A stretch of 64,000 bases of DNA from Emydura subglobosa (Eukaryota; Chordata; Testudines; Chelidae), in assembly GCA_007922225.1 (NCBI GenBank), contig ML679989.1, forward strand, positions 19,303,570 through 19,367,569, in the 5' to 3' direction. Both the position numbers and the translations under genes were made by a program. How positions within the stretch are numbered: position 1 is the stretch's first letter; the number at the start of each line of letters is the position of its first letter. Shown one piece after another: positions 1 through 11,722 of the stretch. Below the pieces are notes generated by a model that was not told where the DNA came from, did no database searches, and worked only from the letters and a program-made list of their open reading frames with translations.

Positions 1-1110
1 GACGAAGCAATCACCAGTTTAGATAAAGAAACAAAAAGTCTCCTCAACTCGGACTCCTAAACTAGACAAACTGGACGGACCTCAGTAGTAACAAAATCAA
101 AGAAACAAAAAGGGACGGCAATAATAACAAGGGACTTACGGACCCACAAGCGACTCTTGCTGTCAGAAAACAGGTCACTCACTGCAATTTGAGGAAGGAG
201 CAGATGTGTGTGTCACCTAACAAAAATATCCTAAGCATTGCTCTTGTTTAGAGTGCTGGCAAGAAGTCGTCTCTCTCAACACAGCCACCTGCACATCCTA
301 GGCAACTGACAGACATTACAGGGATGATTTAAACAGACATCTGCCTGACGCAGATTTAAGTGGCCGGCTAACTAGCCTTATGACAGTACTACGATGTAGA
401 AGGCCAGGTATCCAGACATCTGCCAACTCCAGAGATTTAAGAGAATGTTTCAGTATCATATGGACACATGAACCCTACATCTCAGAACTTTTTCTTTTTT
501 TTTTTATTATGATGTTTCTTATTTCCCATCTGATTTAGAAGAGTGGGGCAGGAAGGAAGGAGACAGCTATTTTCAAACTTGATTCTTCTGACTCATTTGC
601 AATGTAACTGCACTGTGGTTCTTGCTGCTGGAGCTCATCTTATCACGGCTTGGTACCCTTGGCGAATGAAGCACCATTAGAACGCATGCACGGCATACTC
701 CTCTGCTTTCCTTCCCACTCAACTCAGTGGCAAGCCCCGAAAGCGACATCTTGAGGTGAAAAAAACCTGACAACCCACTGAGCTAACCTCACTCAGGAAG
801 CTCTCCTCAGTTTGTGACACCAGGATGTGAACCAGGGTCTCTTCAGTGCCTTCCAGTTAGTCTGATGCTTTTTAGTAAGTTTTAATTTAAATGACAAATT
901 TGTCACACCTGGGGATGGGAGAAGCTGGGCTATCGCTGATTTTAATGCTCATTTGTATAGTGCCATCATCTTAGCTCCTTCCAGTGATGGCTTTTCTGGG
1001 ACAGCCTTGATGACAATGGATTTTGAGTCCAGTGAGGGGCAAAAGTCAACCCAGGGCGGGAGTGGGCGCTAAAAAGTTAAGAAAGTCGATGGTATAAAGG
1101 CAATTGGTAC
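1..1110 (-). other. ZNF618 intron (3' part beyond window)
   Basis: Intron sequence downstream of the post-finger exon. I looked for the fourth finger of ZNF618 (an FQFYN-type core) on the minus strand and did not see it, so it must lie left of the window. No repeat family is recognised here apart from a short T-rich run near 490-505. Confidence 0.6.
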
Positions 1111-1377
1111 CTGTGGTGGCCTTGCTTCCTGGGGATCCAGAATTTGGAGCGCGGAACATCTGGGATTGGGATGCCGGTGGGATACCGGACGGGGTGCGGT
1201 GCAGGAGAGTGGAACATCGGATTATTGAAGCCGGTGTTTTTTTGCCGGATTGGCTCGCCTGTGTCTTCACTGCCACGAAGAGTGGAGATCGAGAGAACTC
1301 TGGATATGAAGACTCAGAACTAGTGCCAGGATAGTCAGTCAGCTCCCAGAATCTGTGCCATCTGGGAGGAGAGCTTT
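1111..1377 (-). CDS. ZNF618: ZNF618 post-finger linker exon
   Basis: The exon after finger 3; the donor (CCACAG before GTACC) is clear. The frame includes PEFSRSPLFVAVKTQASQ, GKKTPASIIRCSTLLHRTP and FRAPNSGSPGSKATTG, matching the mammalian Ser/Pro-rich linker that precedes the fourth finger. The 5' edge is uncertain. An AG giving a start at 1377 keeps phase 1 and adds SSPPRW, similar to mammalian STAPGW, but its pyrimidine tract is poor. An AG giving a start at 1361 has a better tract but the wrong phase for the best upstream donor. Compared with mammals there seem to be about four extra residues (HRFW) before WELTDYPG-like sequence. Confidence 0.85.
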
Positions 1378-2586
1378 CTAATATTCATGCTCATGATTCC
1401 CTTATAAGGGGACCTGCAGCGGCGGTGGATCCACTGAATCCCATACAATATAATGGATTTCCCCACTCACCCAAAGGGGCAAATTCTTCAAGCTTATTGG
1501 TTTTACTGTATACCTTTAGCTGCCGCTCGACCAATCCAAAATGGCCAGGAATCCCACTACTTCTCCTCCCACAATGCAAGACACACCCAGGACAGCTAGA
1601 GTATCTGTTTGTTTGAAAAGGGACATGCTTTGCTCTGGATGGGGTGCAGCAGCACATTTACCCTTGACCTCCCAGTTAAACAGTCTCTGAGCAAAAATGG
1701 CTTCTAATTTGCTTCTTTGATCACGGAATCTGGAGGAATTTACATTCTTGCCTCCTGAGCCTTAAATGTCTCCAAGGTTTTGGAGATCTGTATCTGCATC
1801 ACTTTCCCCTCCAATTCGGCTGATTTTTTTTTTTTTTATAAAGGTATGGTAGTAGGGAGGGAGAGGAGTCATGAGTCACATTTTCCATTCTCTGAGTCAG
1901 GAGGGGTCCTTTGGATGCCATCTCACGTCAAAAGAGCTGGTGGGATGGAGCTGAGTTCTGTGCATTACTGGGGCTACGTTCTCAGAATGTCACCTGGCGT
2001 ACTGGGAACCTCTTTGGTATCTGCAATGAGTGGGGAGGATCACCAGTAATTCTTAACGACAAAGTCTTGGGACAGTCCTTTGGCATCGCAGTGCCTGGAC
2101 AGACCCAAAAGATTTTAAAAAAAATATTAAAGGGTGGGGCAACCCTATAATCACTCCAATTTCTCAGCAACTGTCTCACCAAACCTCACTGTGCCATGCA
2201 CCAGCCAGAGAGGGTCCTTCAATAAGAAGGTTCTCTCCCTGCCCCTCGACCAGAGCTTGTTACTCCTGATTTCTATTCACGGAGGGCATGAGGGACCCAG
2301 TGCATTCATTGTCTCAAGACTAGGGCTGACGCTAACAACTGTGCACAGCTTCTTGGCTGGGGTGTCGCTGCAGGCTCCCCGCTTTCCTCTCATCAGGGCC
2401 CTTTAAGAACTCACAAAGGGTTTCCCTGGTTAGCAATACCCCTGCCTGGGACGAGTTTAATAACAGAACCAGTTTACAACAACTAAGGTCCGTTCCAAGA
2501 ACACACAGAAAAAGTCCATACTTAGGTCTGGCATTTTCTCTCACCCCCAAGACTCTTCTTCCATCCCACTCTAATTTCTCAGCCAG

Positions 2587-3330
2587 TAATAGAATCATAG
2601 AGTTGGAAGGGACCTCAGGAGGTCATCTAATCCAACCCCCTGCTCAGAGCAGGACTAACCTCACCTAAAGAATCCCAGTGAGGGTTTTGTCAAGACGCAG
2701 TTTAAAAACCTCTAAAGATGGAGATTCCACCACCTCCCTAGGTAACCCACCCTCCTAATGAAAAACTTCTTCCTAATGTCCAACCTAGACCTCCTCCCCT
2801 GCAACTTGAGACGGTTGCTCCTTGTTCTGTCATCTGCCACCTCTGAGAACAGCCTAGCTCCATCCTCCCTGGAACCCCCTTTCAGGTAGTTAAAGGCTGC
2901 TATCAAATCCCCCTCATTCTTCTCTTCTGTAGACTGAACAAGCCTAGTTCCTTCAGCCTCTCCTCATAAGTCTTGTGCTCCAGCCCCCTCATCATTTTTG
3001 TTGCCCTCCGCTGGATTCTCTCTAACTTCTCCACATCCTTGTTGTAGTGGGGGGCCCAAAACTGGACACACTACTCCAAATGCAACCTCACCGGTGCTGA
3101 ATAGAGGGGAATGATCACTTCCTGCGATCTGCTGGCAATGCTCCTCCTAATGCAGCCCAATATGCCATTAGCCTTCTTGACAACCAGGGCACACTGCTGA
3201 CTCATATCCAGCTTTTTATCCACTGTTACCCCCAGGGCCTTTTCTGCAGAACTGCTGCCTAGCTCGTCAGTCCCCAGTCTGTAGCTGTGCATGGGATTCT
3301 TCAGTCCCACCAGTTCTTTCTCGCTGGGGC
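2587..3330 (-). mobile_element. CR1 LINE, 3' fragment
   Basis: A CR1 non-LTR retrotransposon 3' end in antisense. The left edge carries the standard CR1 tail in reverse (AGAATCATAGAGTTGGAAGG, then GGTCATCTAATCCAACCCCC). Reading leftwards from about 3300, the minus strand encodes the end of the reverse transcriptase ORF (EKALGVTVDKKLDMSQQCA, NGILGCIRRSIASRSQEVI, PLYSA), which then breaks. CR1 moves by target-primed reverse transcription; this copy is 5'-truncated and dead. Confidence 0.92.
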
Positions 3331-4160
3331 TCTGATGTCCAGTCCCAAAGGCAGTCAGGGTTTCCTGCTCCCCAGGAGCTTCCAGCTCACTGGGCTTTAC
3401 CATCCAAGCTCTGTGGTGACATGGTCCCACCGGACCCCCAGTGTCCAAGTGCCTAGCTGCAGCTCCCTAGGCTTCCCCCTCTTACTGCAGCCACTTTCTG
3501 CTCTTTATAGGAATTGCCTGATTCCCCTCAGGTGGGGTCATCCCAAAATCTGGGCCAGCCTAGCCCCAGGCTTTGCAGATTATTACAAGCTGCTTTCTAC
3601 ATCTCAACAGCCTAAAACAGAAACCAGTCTCCAAGATGCCTGACTCCCCATCTGCGAATTAACATTACATAAGCAGAGCCATTTGAAATTAGGGAGGAGA
3701 AACTCCCCCCAAACCAGTGACTCCATCCAGACCTGGGAAATGGGCTCATCTGCACAGTCCTGAGCAGTTGAATGCTACAGACCCCACATGGAGTGGTCCT
3801 CCCCTGTCACTAATTTACTCTTTGCCAACGTCTGCAAGTTATAGGCAAGGGTGTATATCACACACAGCACCCTGTGCACAAATACCTCAAACCCGGGGTC
3901 CTGGCTGACACAAACCCAGGCTGGCATTTCTCTTAAAGGTGAATGGGCTTCTGCAGAGGAGTTTGCTGGCGGCTCTCCTGCAGCTTAGGAACAGACAGTT
4001 CTGCTCTGCCTGGGCTATGGCCAACTGAGTAGGTGGGGTCTTGATTTTACTTTCCAGGCTTCATTTCCATCCCCATGGATAATCCTCCTGCAGCTGCTGC
4101 GGAAGTGCCAGCAATGATGGTTTCCTGCCTATGTCCCACCGAGCACGGCTGAGCCAGGCT

Positions 4161-4233
4161 TTGTGGCCTGCGATGTGCAGGAGGCCAGACTAGATGATCA
4201 TGATGGTCCCTTTTGGCCTTAAAGTCTAGGAGC
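4161..4233 (+). mobile_element. CR1 3' tail fragment
   Basis: About 70 bp of CR1 3' end in sense: GCAGGAGGCCAGACTAGATG, then GATGGTCCCTTTTGGCCTTA. Only the tail survives. Confidence 0.85.
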
Positions 4234-7200
4234 CTACCCAGGGGCTGTCCCTGTCAACTGTTGCTTTGTTCCCAATCTCCACCAAGTGACAGCAATGGAA
4301 ATATGCCAAACGCTCAGTGTCAGGCGCACGCAGGGCCACTCCAGGCCCCACGATAGTCTGGAGACTGCTCTCTTTGTGAAACCTGAACGGTGACGCCTGC
4401 ACAATCTGACAACTCCAAAGCAGATTTCTCCTTCCCTGGGCAGTGTGAATGGACACCTTATCTCAATATGTGTCTCCTGAGGACACACAGATATACCTTA
4501 TGGCCTCAGACTATCAATGTAAGGGTGGGGGGCTTACTTCATTCCCTTCCCTGCAAGCCTCTGACAGGTGGTGCTTCAGATTCAGCCAGCGAGGGGCTAG
4601 AGCCACAGAAGCTCCCACATCTGAAAACGGATGGGCAGCCAGAATCCTATGGAACGGGCAAGAGCCTGCCGGGGTTAAAGAACATTAATTCTAGTGGCCT
4701 GAAGGGTGCTTCAGATTTGAAACAAAAGGTTCATTTTAGTTTTAGAGACACCAAAAGGCAAATTCTCTCCCAAGTCCAAATCTAAGCAATAATGCTTGAT
4801 GAATACATGCAGATAAGACCACGTGGATCCTTTGCACATCTCCTGAACTGACACAGAAGTCTCCTCCGTAGAACGCATGGCCACAAGATGTTGTGGAGGC
4901 CAAGATTCAAAGACAGATTGGACATTTTAATGGATAACAAGACAATTGAATTAACAGTTAATAGTTAATGATTAAAAAAAGAGTGCTGGAAGGCCTAAGC
5001 CAATCTCTAAGTATTAGCGGCCAGGGTCAGACCTAACGTGGGAGGCAGGTTTTCCCACATCTGCCCACTGTTTCTTGCACCTTCCTCTTATGCATCTGGT
5101 GCTGGCCACGGTCAGAGTCAGGAGACTGGGCTAGACAGACCATGTGTTGGATCCAGTCTGGCAATTCCTGTGTTCCTCTGTCCCACTACAGCAGAGTTAC
5201 TTTATACAGAGGGACCTTGACATGAGCTTCAAGTTCAAGTTCAAGCAGTAAAAGACACAGTCGGGCAGCAGCTTTAACATGGCGTTTCACGGGCTGCTGG
5301 ACCTTCTCGATGTCAAATGAAATAAAAAGATGGGCGGGCTTTCTAAGTAGTTCAGTCCACTCCAGATAAAAGACTACATACATTTCCACATCAAGTTGCT
5401 GAAGGAAGATCTCGCCAGGATGAGCGAACAGGTGTGGTTATAAAGGCTGGAGAGGTGATTGACTGATTGAGATGGAACCTCAGCATCTCTGCTGGAAGAA
5501 ATCTGTGATGCCTCCGCTCACCTATCTTCACTCTGAAGAATGTGGTAGAAGGTGATCACTTACACGGGCCTGGAACTTGATACATCGAGCTGACACCACT
5601 GCCACTGGGACAGTGACCTTCTACTTAAAAAACAACTGAGCTCACAGCTATCAAGTTTTCTATCTCTCATGAAAAAAAAACCTGTTCATCTCTAGAACAT
5701 CCTGTCTGGTGCCAGGGCAGTGAAAGACCAGGTGATGGGGTTTCATGCGGTATCACTCACTGAGATGGAAGAAGCACAAGGTGAGGTGTATCCAACCTCA
5801 TGAGAACTAGACCCTGGCCCACTAAGCTGGTCTGAGTCTGCGGGTAAGAACTAAGCCCACTATTGACAAGGATTGATAATGCCTCCCTTTTGAACAGCAC
5901 GATGGCAATGTCCTTAAAGAAATAGCCAGTGGTTTCCTTGATCCTTTTATGTCTGGTTTTCTTCATGGGAACAATGGATGCAGATGCTCATTCAGATTTT
6001 ATCAGACCCTACAACTCTACACCAATAACTATAACGTTTGCTACCACATCTATAGTGCTCTGGATTCCTCCCTCACGAGATTCCACAGCCTGTGTTTAGC
6101 AAGCCAAGAAACTTGAGGCTTTTTTGTTCAGTCAGAATCCCAGCTGTGCTGTTCTACCTACACTGTAAACCACTGGGTTGGGGGCCCAATCACAACACAG
6201 CCACTCTCTACCACAGGTAAACACAGACCCATCTTGTGCCGTAGGTGGGAACTTATGTGTATTTTCAACATGTCCCTGAATCTTCTCCAGCCATGAACAG
6301 CTTTGAGCAATGTCTGGGGAAATGTTTAAAACCCAGGTACAGACCAGGAGACAGCCATGCTCTCTGGCCTGAACTGTAGTGTACATGGGTCCCGCAACAC
6401 AGGTTTTTATACAGCGTAGATGGACCTTTTGGGGCAGAGGCTGACAGAAAGAGGACAGGAACCTGTATTTTAAAAATGTGAATCCCCCAACTCGACCAGT
6501 ATGAAATTATTCCCTCCACAGCACAGCCTTGTATCTTCCTGAGGTTCCTGGCATTGAGAATCCCTGGAGATCATCCCAACTCACTGCTACTGCTCCCTCC
6601 TGCTAGGGAACACGTCTCCAATATGCACAGTAATCGGTGACCACTCACGGATTGTATGGACCCACAGTCACACTGGAAGCTGTTGGAGACCCATCAGGAC
6701 GGGAGCTCCCTCAGCCTCCTTGTGGTCTCATTTTCAAAGAGCATCAGAGAAGAAAAAGAGAGAAACCACAGAAGGGAAGCTGAACTCAAGCGAAGAGACA
6801 CAGAAAATCTGAGCATTACGGCTGCAGCTCTTTCCTTACCTGCCCCCCACTATGACTAGTCTTGCAGGATTCGGGGGATGACTCACTATTTGCAGACCCC
6901 AGCGCTACAGGCTGGGATACGGACAAACTCGGCTTTAACGCTCCAGGTTGCCAGTGGATTGATAAGCATCACTCACTGCCCCAAAACTGAAGTGTTCAAG
7001 GTTACCTCCCAGGACTGTGGAAAAGGATGAGCCTGTGAAGCTGTGGAAGGCAAGGGAGAACCCCAGCAGCTGGCTTGCTTTATTACTAACCCAGCTCTTG
7101 GAATAACCATGGGGGTTAGTAGTTTGTCACAGTGAATTATATGAAAAGTCTGTCGGGGCATGGAAAAATAGGAGGGAGAAATCAAGAATGCAGAGTTCAA

Positions 7201-8100
7201 AAAAACCCAAAAACCTTAAAATTAAAGGTGACTTTACTTTAAAGTGTGTTTTAAAATTATTTAAAACCATTTACACAGCCATTCTCCAGGGACTGCTGGC
7301 TCCATCCAACAAGAGGGGGAGAAAAGGGGCAGCTACCTTTCCGCCAGCACTGCTTCCCTGCCTTCCCCTTTGCAAAGGCAGCAGCAGAAACCACACCGCA
7401 AGGATGCCTCTTACACCAACTCTGGAAACTCTGTGCCTCTTCCTCCAAAAGTCAGAGACCACTATGGAATCCATGGCTTCTCCCATGACACAACTATAGC
7501 CCTAATTATGAGAACTCCTGATCCCTCATCCTCCCTGCAGCCCAGGTTTCAACTCAGCTGCTCTCCCGGCTCTCAGTGAAATGGGTTAAACGCCACCTCT
7601 CTCTCCCCCCAAAGAATGTCCTAAATCATGAGGTTTTTTGAAAGCCCTGCAAGACCCAGAATCTAAGATTCCATTGACCAAAATGCAGCCTTCTTGCTTG
7701 CCTGGTGAATTTCTATCGTATGCTGGAGTGAAAACCCAAAATGCTCTGCACAGACAGGAAGGGGAAGATTTTTGGTGGGTCATCCAGCATCTGCCATCAG
7801 AACCCAGGGGCCTCTTCATACAGATACCTCCATGAAAAGTATAACCTTGTCTTTCTCTGCCCTCCCCGGGCAATCTGGGCTATAACCAGCAGCTGTTTTC
7901 TATTATTACCAGGAAGAGTGGAGAGATCACCTTTCTACTGGCATGAACTGGGAAGGTGAGAGTTTATTCTTGGTGAGCAGAGATTCCATGCTAAATCCAC
8001 AGCACAATGCTCCTTATTTAAACAAGAACCGAGTTTCCTTTGTTACTGCGTAGAGCATCTGACTGGCAAGGCAATCTCAGAGCCTTGGTTATCTGAGGAT

Positions 8101-8290
8101 CCATCTACGCCGTAAAACTGACCTATTGCTGTCAACCACTGTCAGCGATGGGTCTCCTCTGACACCATCTGCACCTGTAGTTAAAACCATTTCCTATGCC
8201 AACTGAGAGATGTCAGGAGAGACCAATTACTGAGGACATCTGTGAACAGTGGGTCAGTTTCCTAGTGCAAATGGGGCCTTAGAACATTAA
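8101..8290. mobile_element. Possible small DNA-transposon relic
   Basis: A roughly 190-bp segment whose ends are weakly inverted (CGTAAAACTGACC near 8111 against GGTCAGTTTCCTAG near 8250) and which begins with CATCTACGCC, resembling the TCTAC-type ends of the MITEs at 14.5, 17.3 and 43.4 kb. It is degenerate and the call is tentative. Confidence 0.35.
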
Positions 8291-9484
8291 TTCTGTGACA
8301 GAGATGATCAGTGCTTCCATACCTGGCACCACTGTCCTGGAAATTATCTCAATACTCCAGAAAATGTGTAAGGAAAATACTGTTAGAGATCCAGTGCACA
8401 ATGTCCCCAGTTTATTTCTATATTGTGGACAAAAATTACATCCACGCCATTAAAAATAATAATTAAAAACCTAACTACAGCAACTGCAATTTTGGTGAGC
8501 TACTAAAAAAACAGGGTGTGAGCTCCCCCTGCTGGCCGAGGTTGAGCAGTTAATCAAAAGCTAATTCCAGAGCTACGTACATCCATCCTCCACTGATAGT
8601 CACTGTGCTGGTGTATGGACAGAAATGAGAGCAAAACAGCACTGCCCTGGGCTTCTAGCCATTAAAATAAAATACGGTGCAGGGCAAAAACTGGGAAAGA
8701 AACACATGGATGAAAGTGGAAGTGTCCGAACCAGCCCCCAAACTCTGCCAGAACGAATGTAATTAGAATTTCCCTGGACTATCTCACTAGACGTTTACAC
8801 ATGAGATACACATAACTGCTGCGCATAAACTCTCCGTCATCTGATAGCTCTGCCCTTCAGAGTTCCGATTTTAGTGTCTGCAGTATGCTCACAAGCGGCG
8901 CCACAGCAGCTCCCTGGCACAAACATTTGATCGCCCTGTGATTGAGCAGCAAACTGCCCATGTAATTTTCATAATTTCAAAAACCATTTTGAACTCACTG
9001 TCTGTAGCGGTTTCTTGGAAGCATGTAAGAAAAACTGTTTCCCCACAGCATGCATGCTCATTTGTTATTTAGTGCAGCTTAGAAGTGCTCGGCTGTGTAC
9101 GCTGGTTTGTTACTGTATGGTTGCTTGGGAGGGCATGTAGTAATCTGGACAGAAGTGTGCTTGTGTATATAAAGACAGAGTATGGGAGCTTGTTATTTAA
9201 AGAAATGCACACCAAAAACTGCACTGATTTTGTAGACAGATATTAAAAAGGTCAGTCAAGTTATGGGTCTGACTAACTTTACCAGCATCCCTTTAAGAAA
9301 TGGTTTTATCTCTGCTTTACAACTCTCTGGCTAGCACATCTTCAGCTGCCTAAGAACTATATGCACACAGGGTGCAATGGAAGAATCCATCAGAGCGGCT
9401 TCTTTCCACTATACCCCTAAAGTCAATTACCAACCGTTATAAATCAGACTCTGTAATGAAACAGATCTCCAGCAGGATACTCAC

Positions 9485-9574
9485 TAATAGGTGCGTGCAG
9501 CGCCACATGTTCCTGGTAGGGAGTGTAATATTTGTACTGCTTGCCACAGAATTCACATGTATAATTGCCAGTTT
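9485..9574 (-). CDS. ZNF618: ZNF618 zinc finger 3 exon
   Basis: A 90-bp exon, phase 1 to phase 1, with acceptor CATCTTCACAG before AAACTGGC and donor CTATTA before GTGAGTAT. It encodes KTGNYTCEFCGKQYKYYT, then PYQEHVALHAPI: a complete C2H2 finger with spacing C-x2-C-x12-H-x3-H. It shares the KYKYY core with fingers 1 and 2 and appears identical to mammalian finger 3. A second GT 4 bp downstream (GTATCC) would change the exit phase. I prefer the first, which has the better donor and keeps the phase-1 pattern. Confidence 0.96.
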
Positions 9575-10850
9575 CTGTGAAGATGAAACAAAGATTCAGT
9601 AAGAAGGGAACTCAGCATCACCTCACATAATTACTTCCTTATTTTTTGTGTGTGAAGTTGGTGCTTGATAAAAAGAAATAGCGTGACTCATAGTCCTTCT
9701 CTCTGACAGGGGGCATTTCAAGCATGCACTGAGAACCACTTTCACAAAGGGAGGTGGAACACTGTGATCTGCACCCACGAACTACAACCTTTTTCTCCTA
9801 CAGATGGGAAATTAAACCTCAGATGCTACAGTGATGGACTCAGTACAACCTTCCAAATAGAACTGAACAGAACAGAAGGTACTCACTCACAGGTTAAGTG
9901 AGGTGCCCCAAATCATACAATGAATTAGATGTAAGACAAGCCAGTCTCCTGATTCCTTGTCTCAGTGGCCCGTGTTGCCTTTCTATATGCAGCAGCAATG
10001 GTTACATACAACCAGTGATGGATAAACCACTGAATGTTCAAATAAGCAACCAGAAGTTCAAATTTTGATTCATATTTCCTGAATTTATTGGGATTGTAAA
10101 ACTGGGCTGGAAATCTCAGGAGAAAAACCTTTCTTGCAAGACCTATGGTACTTGCTGTTTCTGTTGGTGCTGCAAATAGCAAAGAAATGTCTCAGTATTT
10201 TAGCACCATCCCTTCCAGCCAGAGCCAGATTAGTGCAGAACCGCAAACAAAGAAAATGAACAAACAAGTTAAACCAACATTTTCAAATGTAAAAGGTTCA
10301 GCATGAAGTCTGGTCAAAGTCTGGTCATTTCTTTGTTTTACCCACATTGGTTTGCCCATCCAACAAGCAGGCAGTGTGCAAACTGCACCCGTCCTCCAGT
10401 CAGTTCTGCCAATGTACCTCAACCTCCCAAATGCAATTGGGATAAACTATACCAAACGTCCTTTCAGCTGTGACATAATTCCAGATTTGAGCACCCGCTG
10501 CCAAGGTGAAAGGTGAGTGCATTCATTCATGCCAATCCCCTCACCATGGAACACCATACTGTACTTTTTTAAAATGCATGCAAGAAGGGGACATGCATTA
10601 AGAACAAGCTCAGTTTCCTGGACGCCTAACAAACATGTAAAGAAGGGAACTCCTGTAGATGTTTAAAATACATTTCTGAGTTTACATGGCTATTGGATTT
10701 CTTGCTTCATAGAAATGACGGCCTTAAAGTTTCAACATCTTCACATAGTGTATTGATCTCCCACTGCCATCCAAGAGGAACCTAGCAAGTGCCAAGTTTG
10801 AAACCTTCAACTATATTCCATGACCTCCCAAATGGTATTATAAATCATAC
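9575..10850 (-). other. ZNF618 intron, 1.3 kb
   Basis: Intron between the acidic linker exon and the finger 3 exon. No repeat or RNA gene is recognised. Confidence 0.8.
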
Positions 10851-10928
10851 TTGGACCAATCTTCTGAAATGGTTCTGGCTCCTCCTCTTTCACTTCATCT
10901 GCTGCTATGACGGTCTGGTCATAGGGGT
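10851..10928 (-). CDS. ZNF618: ZNF618 acidic linker exon
   Basis: A 78-bp exon, phase 1 to phase 1, with acceptor TTCTTTTGCAG before ACCCCTATG and donor GTCCAA before GTATGA. It encodes DPYDQTVIAADEV followed by KEEEPEPFQKIGP, matching the mammalian linker ahead of finger 3. The EVKEEE stretch contains a SUMO consensus (VKEE), inferred only. The segment has no zinc ligands and is strongly acidic, so it is probably flexible. Confidence 0.95.
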
Positions 10929-11686
10929 CTGCAAAAGAACAAAACCAGCACAGAGCTGACAAGACGCCAAGGCTTTCCGCACAGTTACATGGCATTGAAT
11001 GCACCTGCACGTGTAGTTATGTTTCTATTTGACACAAGATTCCAAAACACAATGTTTAAACTTCCCTCTTTCAATCTCTCTAATTTATCACCCCTCTTCC
11101 TCATGTCCACCCAAACAGAGATTAACCCTTTCTAGCCCAATAGCATGATTTGAAGGTAAATAAAAAATCAGAGAAAGATTGCACAAACAAATGTCCAAGC
11201 TTGATTTATACTTTCTGTCTTCCACTGCACCTCCCCTCAACTAAATGTTTTACCCTGTTTGCACTGGGCATAGTAATGCAGTATACATTGCGAGCGGACC
11301 AGCAAACACTGACCAATGAGGTTATATTGCCATCTAACGGGCACAGCTAGTAGCCAATCAGAATCCAACCCATTTTATAAAGTAATTTCATTTATGCCAC
11401 AAGCAATTTCAAAAGGACTAAAACACTGATCGCTTATTTCTCTGATTTTCACAAGTCTAGATCAAATACATATGCAACAAAAGCCTGGTATCTAATAGGG
11501 CTGGGCATCACACTGCTGGCTGTGCGTATCATTGTTACGCACTGAGAGACTGAGCCTACACCCATTGAAGTCAAAGACAAAATGCCACTGGCTTCTGTGT
11601 GTGCAGAACTGGGCTTATCGTACCTATGAACTACTGAACGCTTGTAAAGGTTTGTGAAATAAAGCACACAAAGGATCTCTGCTTAC
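10929..11686 (-). other. ZNF618 intron, 0.76 kb
   Basis: Intron between the 36-bp microexon and the acidic linker exon. Nothing is recognised in it. Confidence 0.8.
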
Positions 11687-11722
11687 CTGCCCGGTTTTCT
11701 GGGGCCCCTTCCACACTAAAAA
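11687..11722 (-). CDS. ZNF618: ZNF618 36-bp linker microexon
   Basis: A 36-bp microexon, phase 1 to phase 1. Two AG sites lie close together. The upstream one (TCTGTGTTAG before TTTTTAG) keeps the frame and gives VFSVEGAPENRA, the same residues as mammalian ZNF618. The inner AG, 7 bp further on, would break the frame. The donor is GGGCAG before GTAAGC. It encodes the linker between finger 2 and the acidic segment. Confidence 0.93.

Larger units (their letters stand above)
1378..9484 (-). other. ZNF618 intron, 8.1 kb
   Basis: Intron between the finger 3 exon and the post-finger exon. It holds a CR1 fragment (2587-3330), a CR1 tail (4161-4233) and a possible MITE (8101-8290). The rest (1378-2586, 3331-4160, 4234-8100 and 8291-9484) shows no gene or repeat that I can name; open frames there are short and unrelated to known proteins. 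Confidence 0.7.

Noticed and set aside
573..773. Minus-strand open frame with SSSSKNHS, thought to be the exon after the post-finger exon
   Set aside because: Residues do not align in order with the expected ZNF618 segment, no good acceptor is present, and the fourth finger does not follow.
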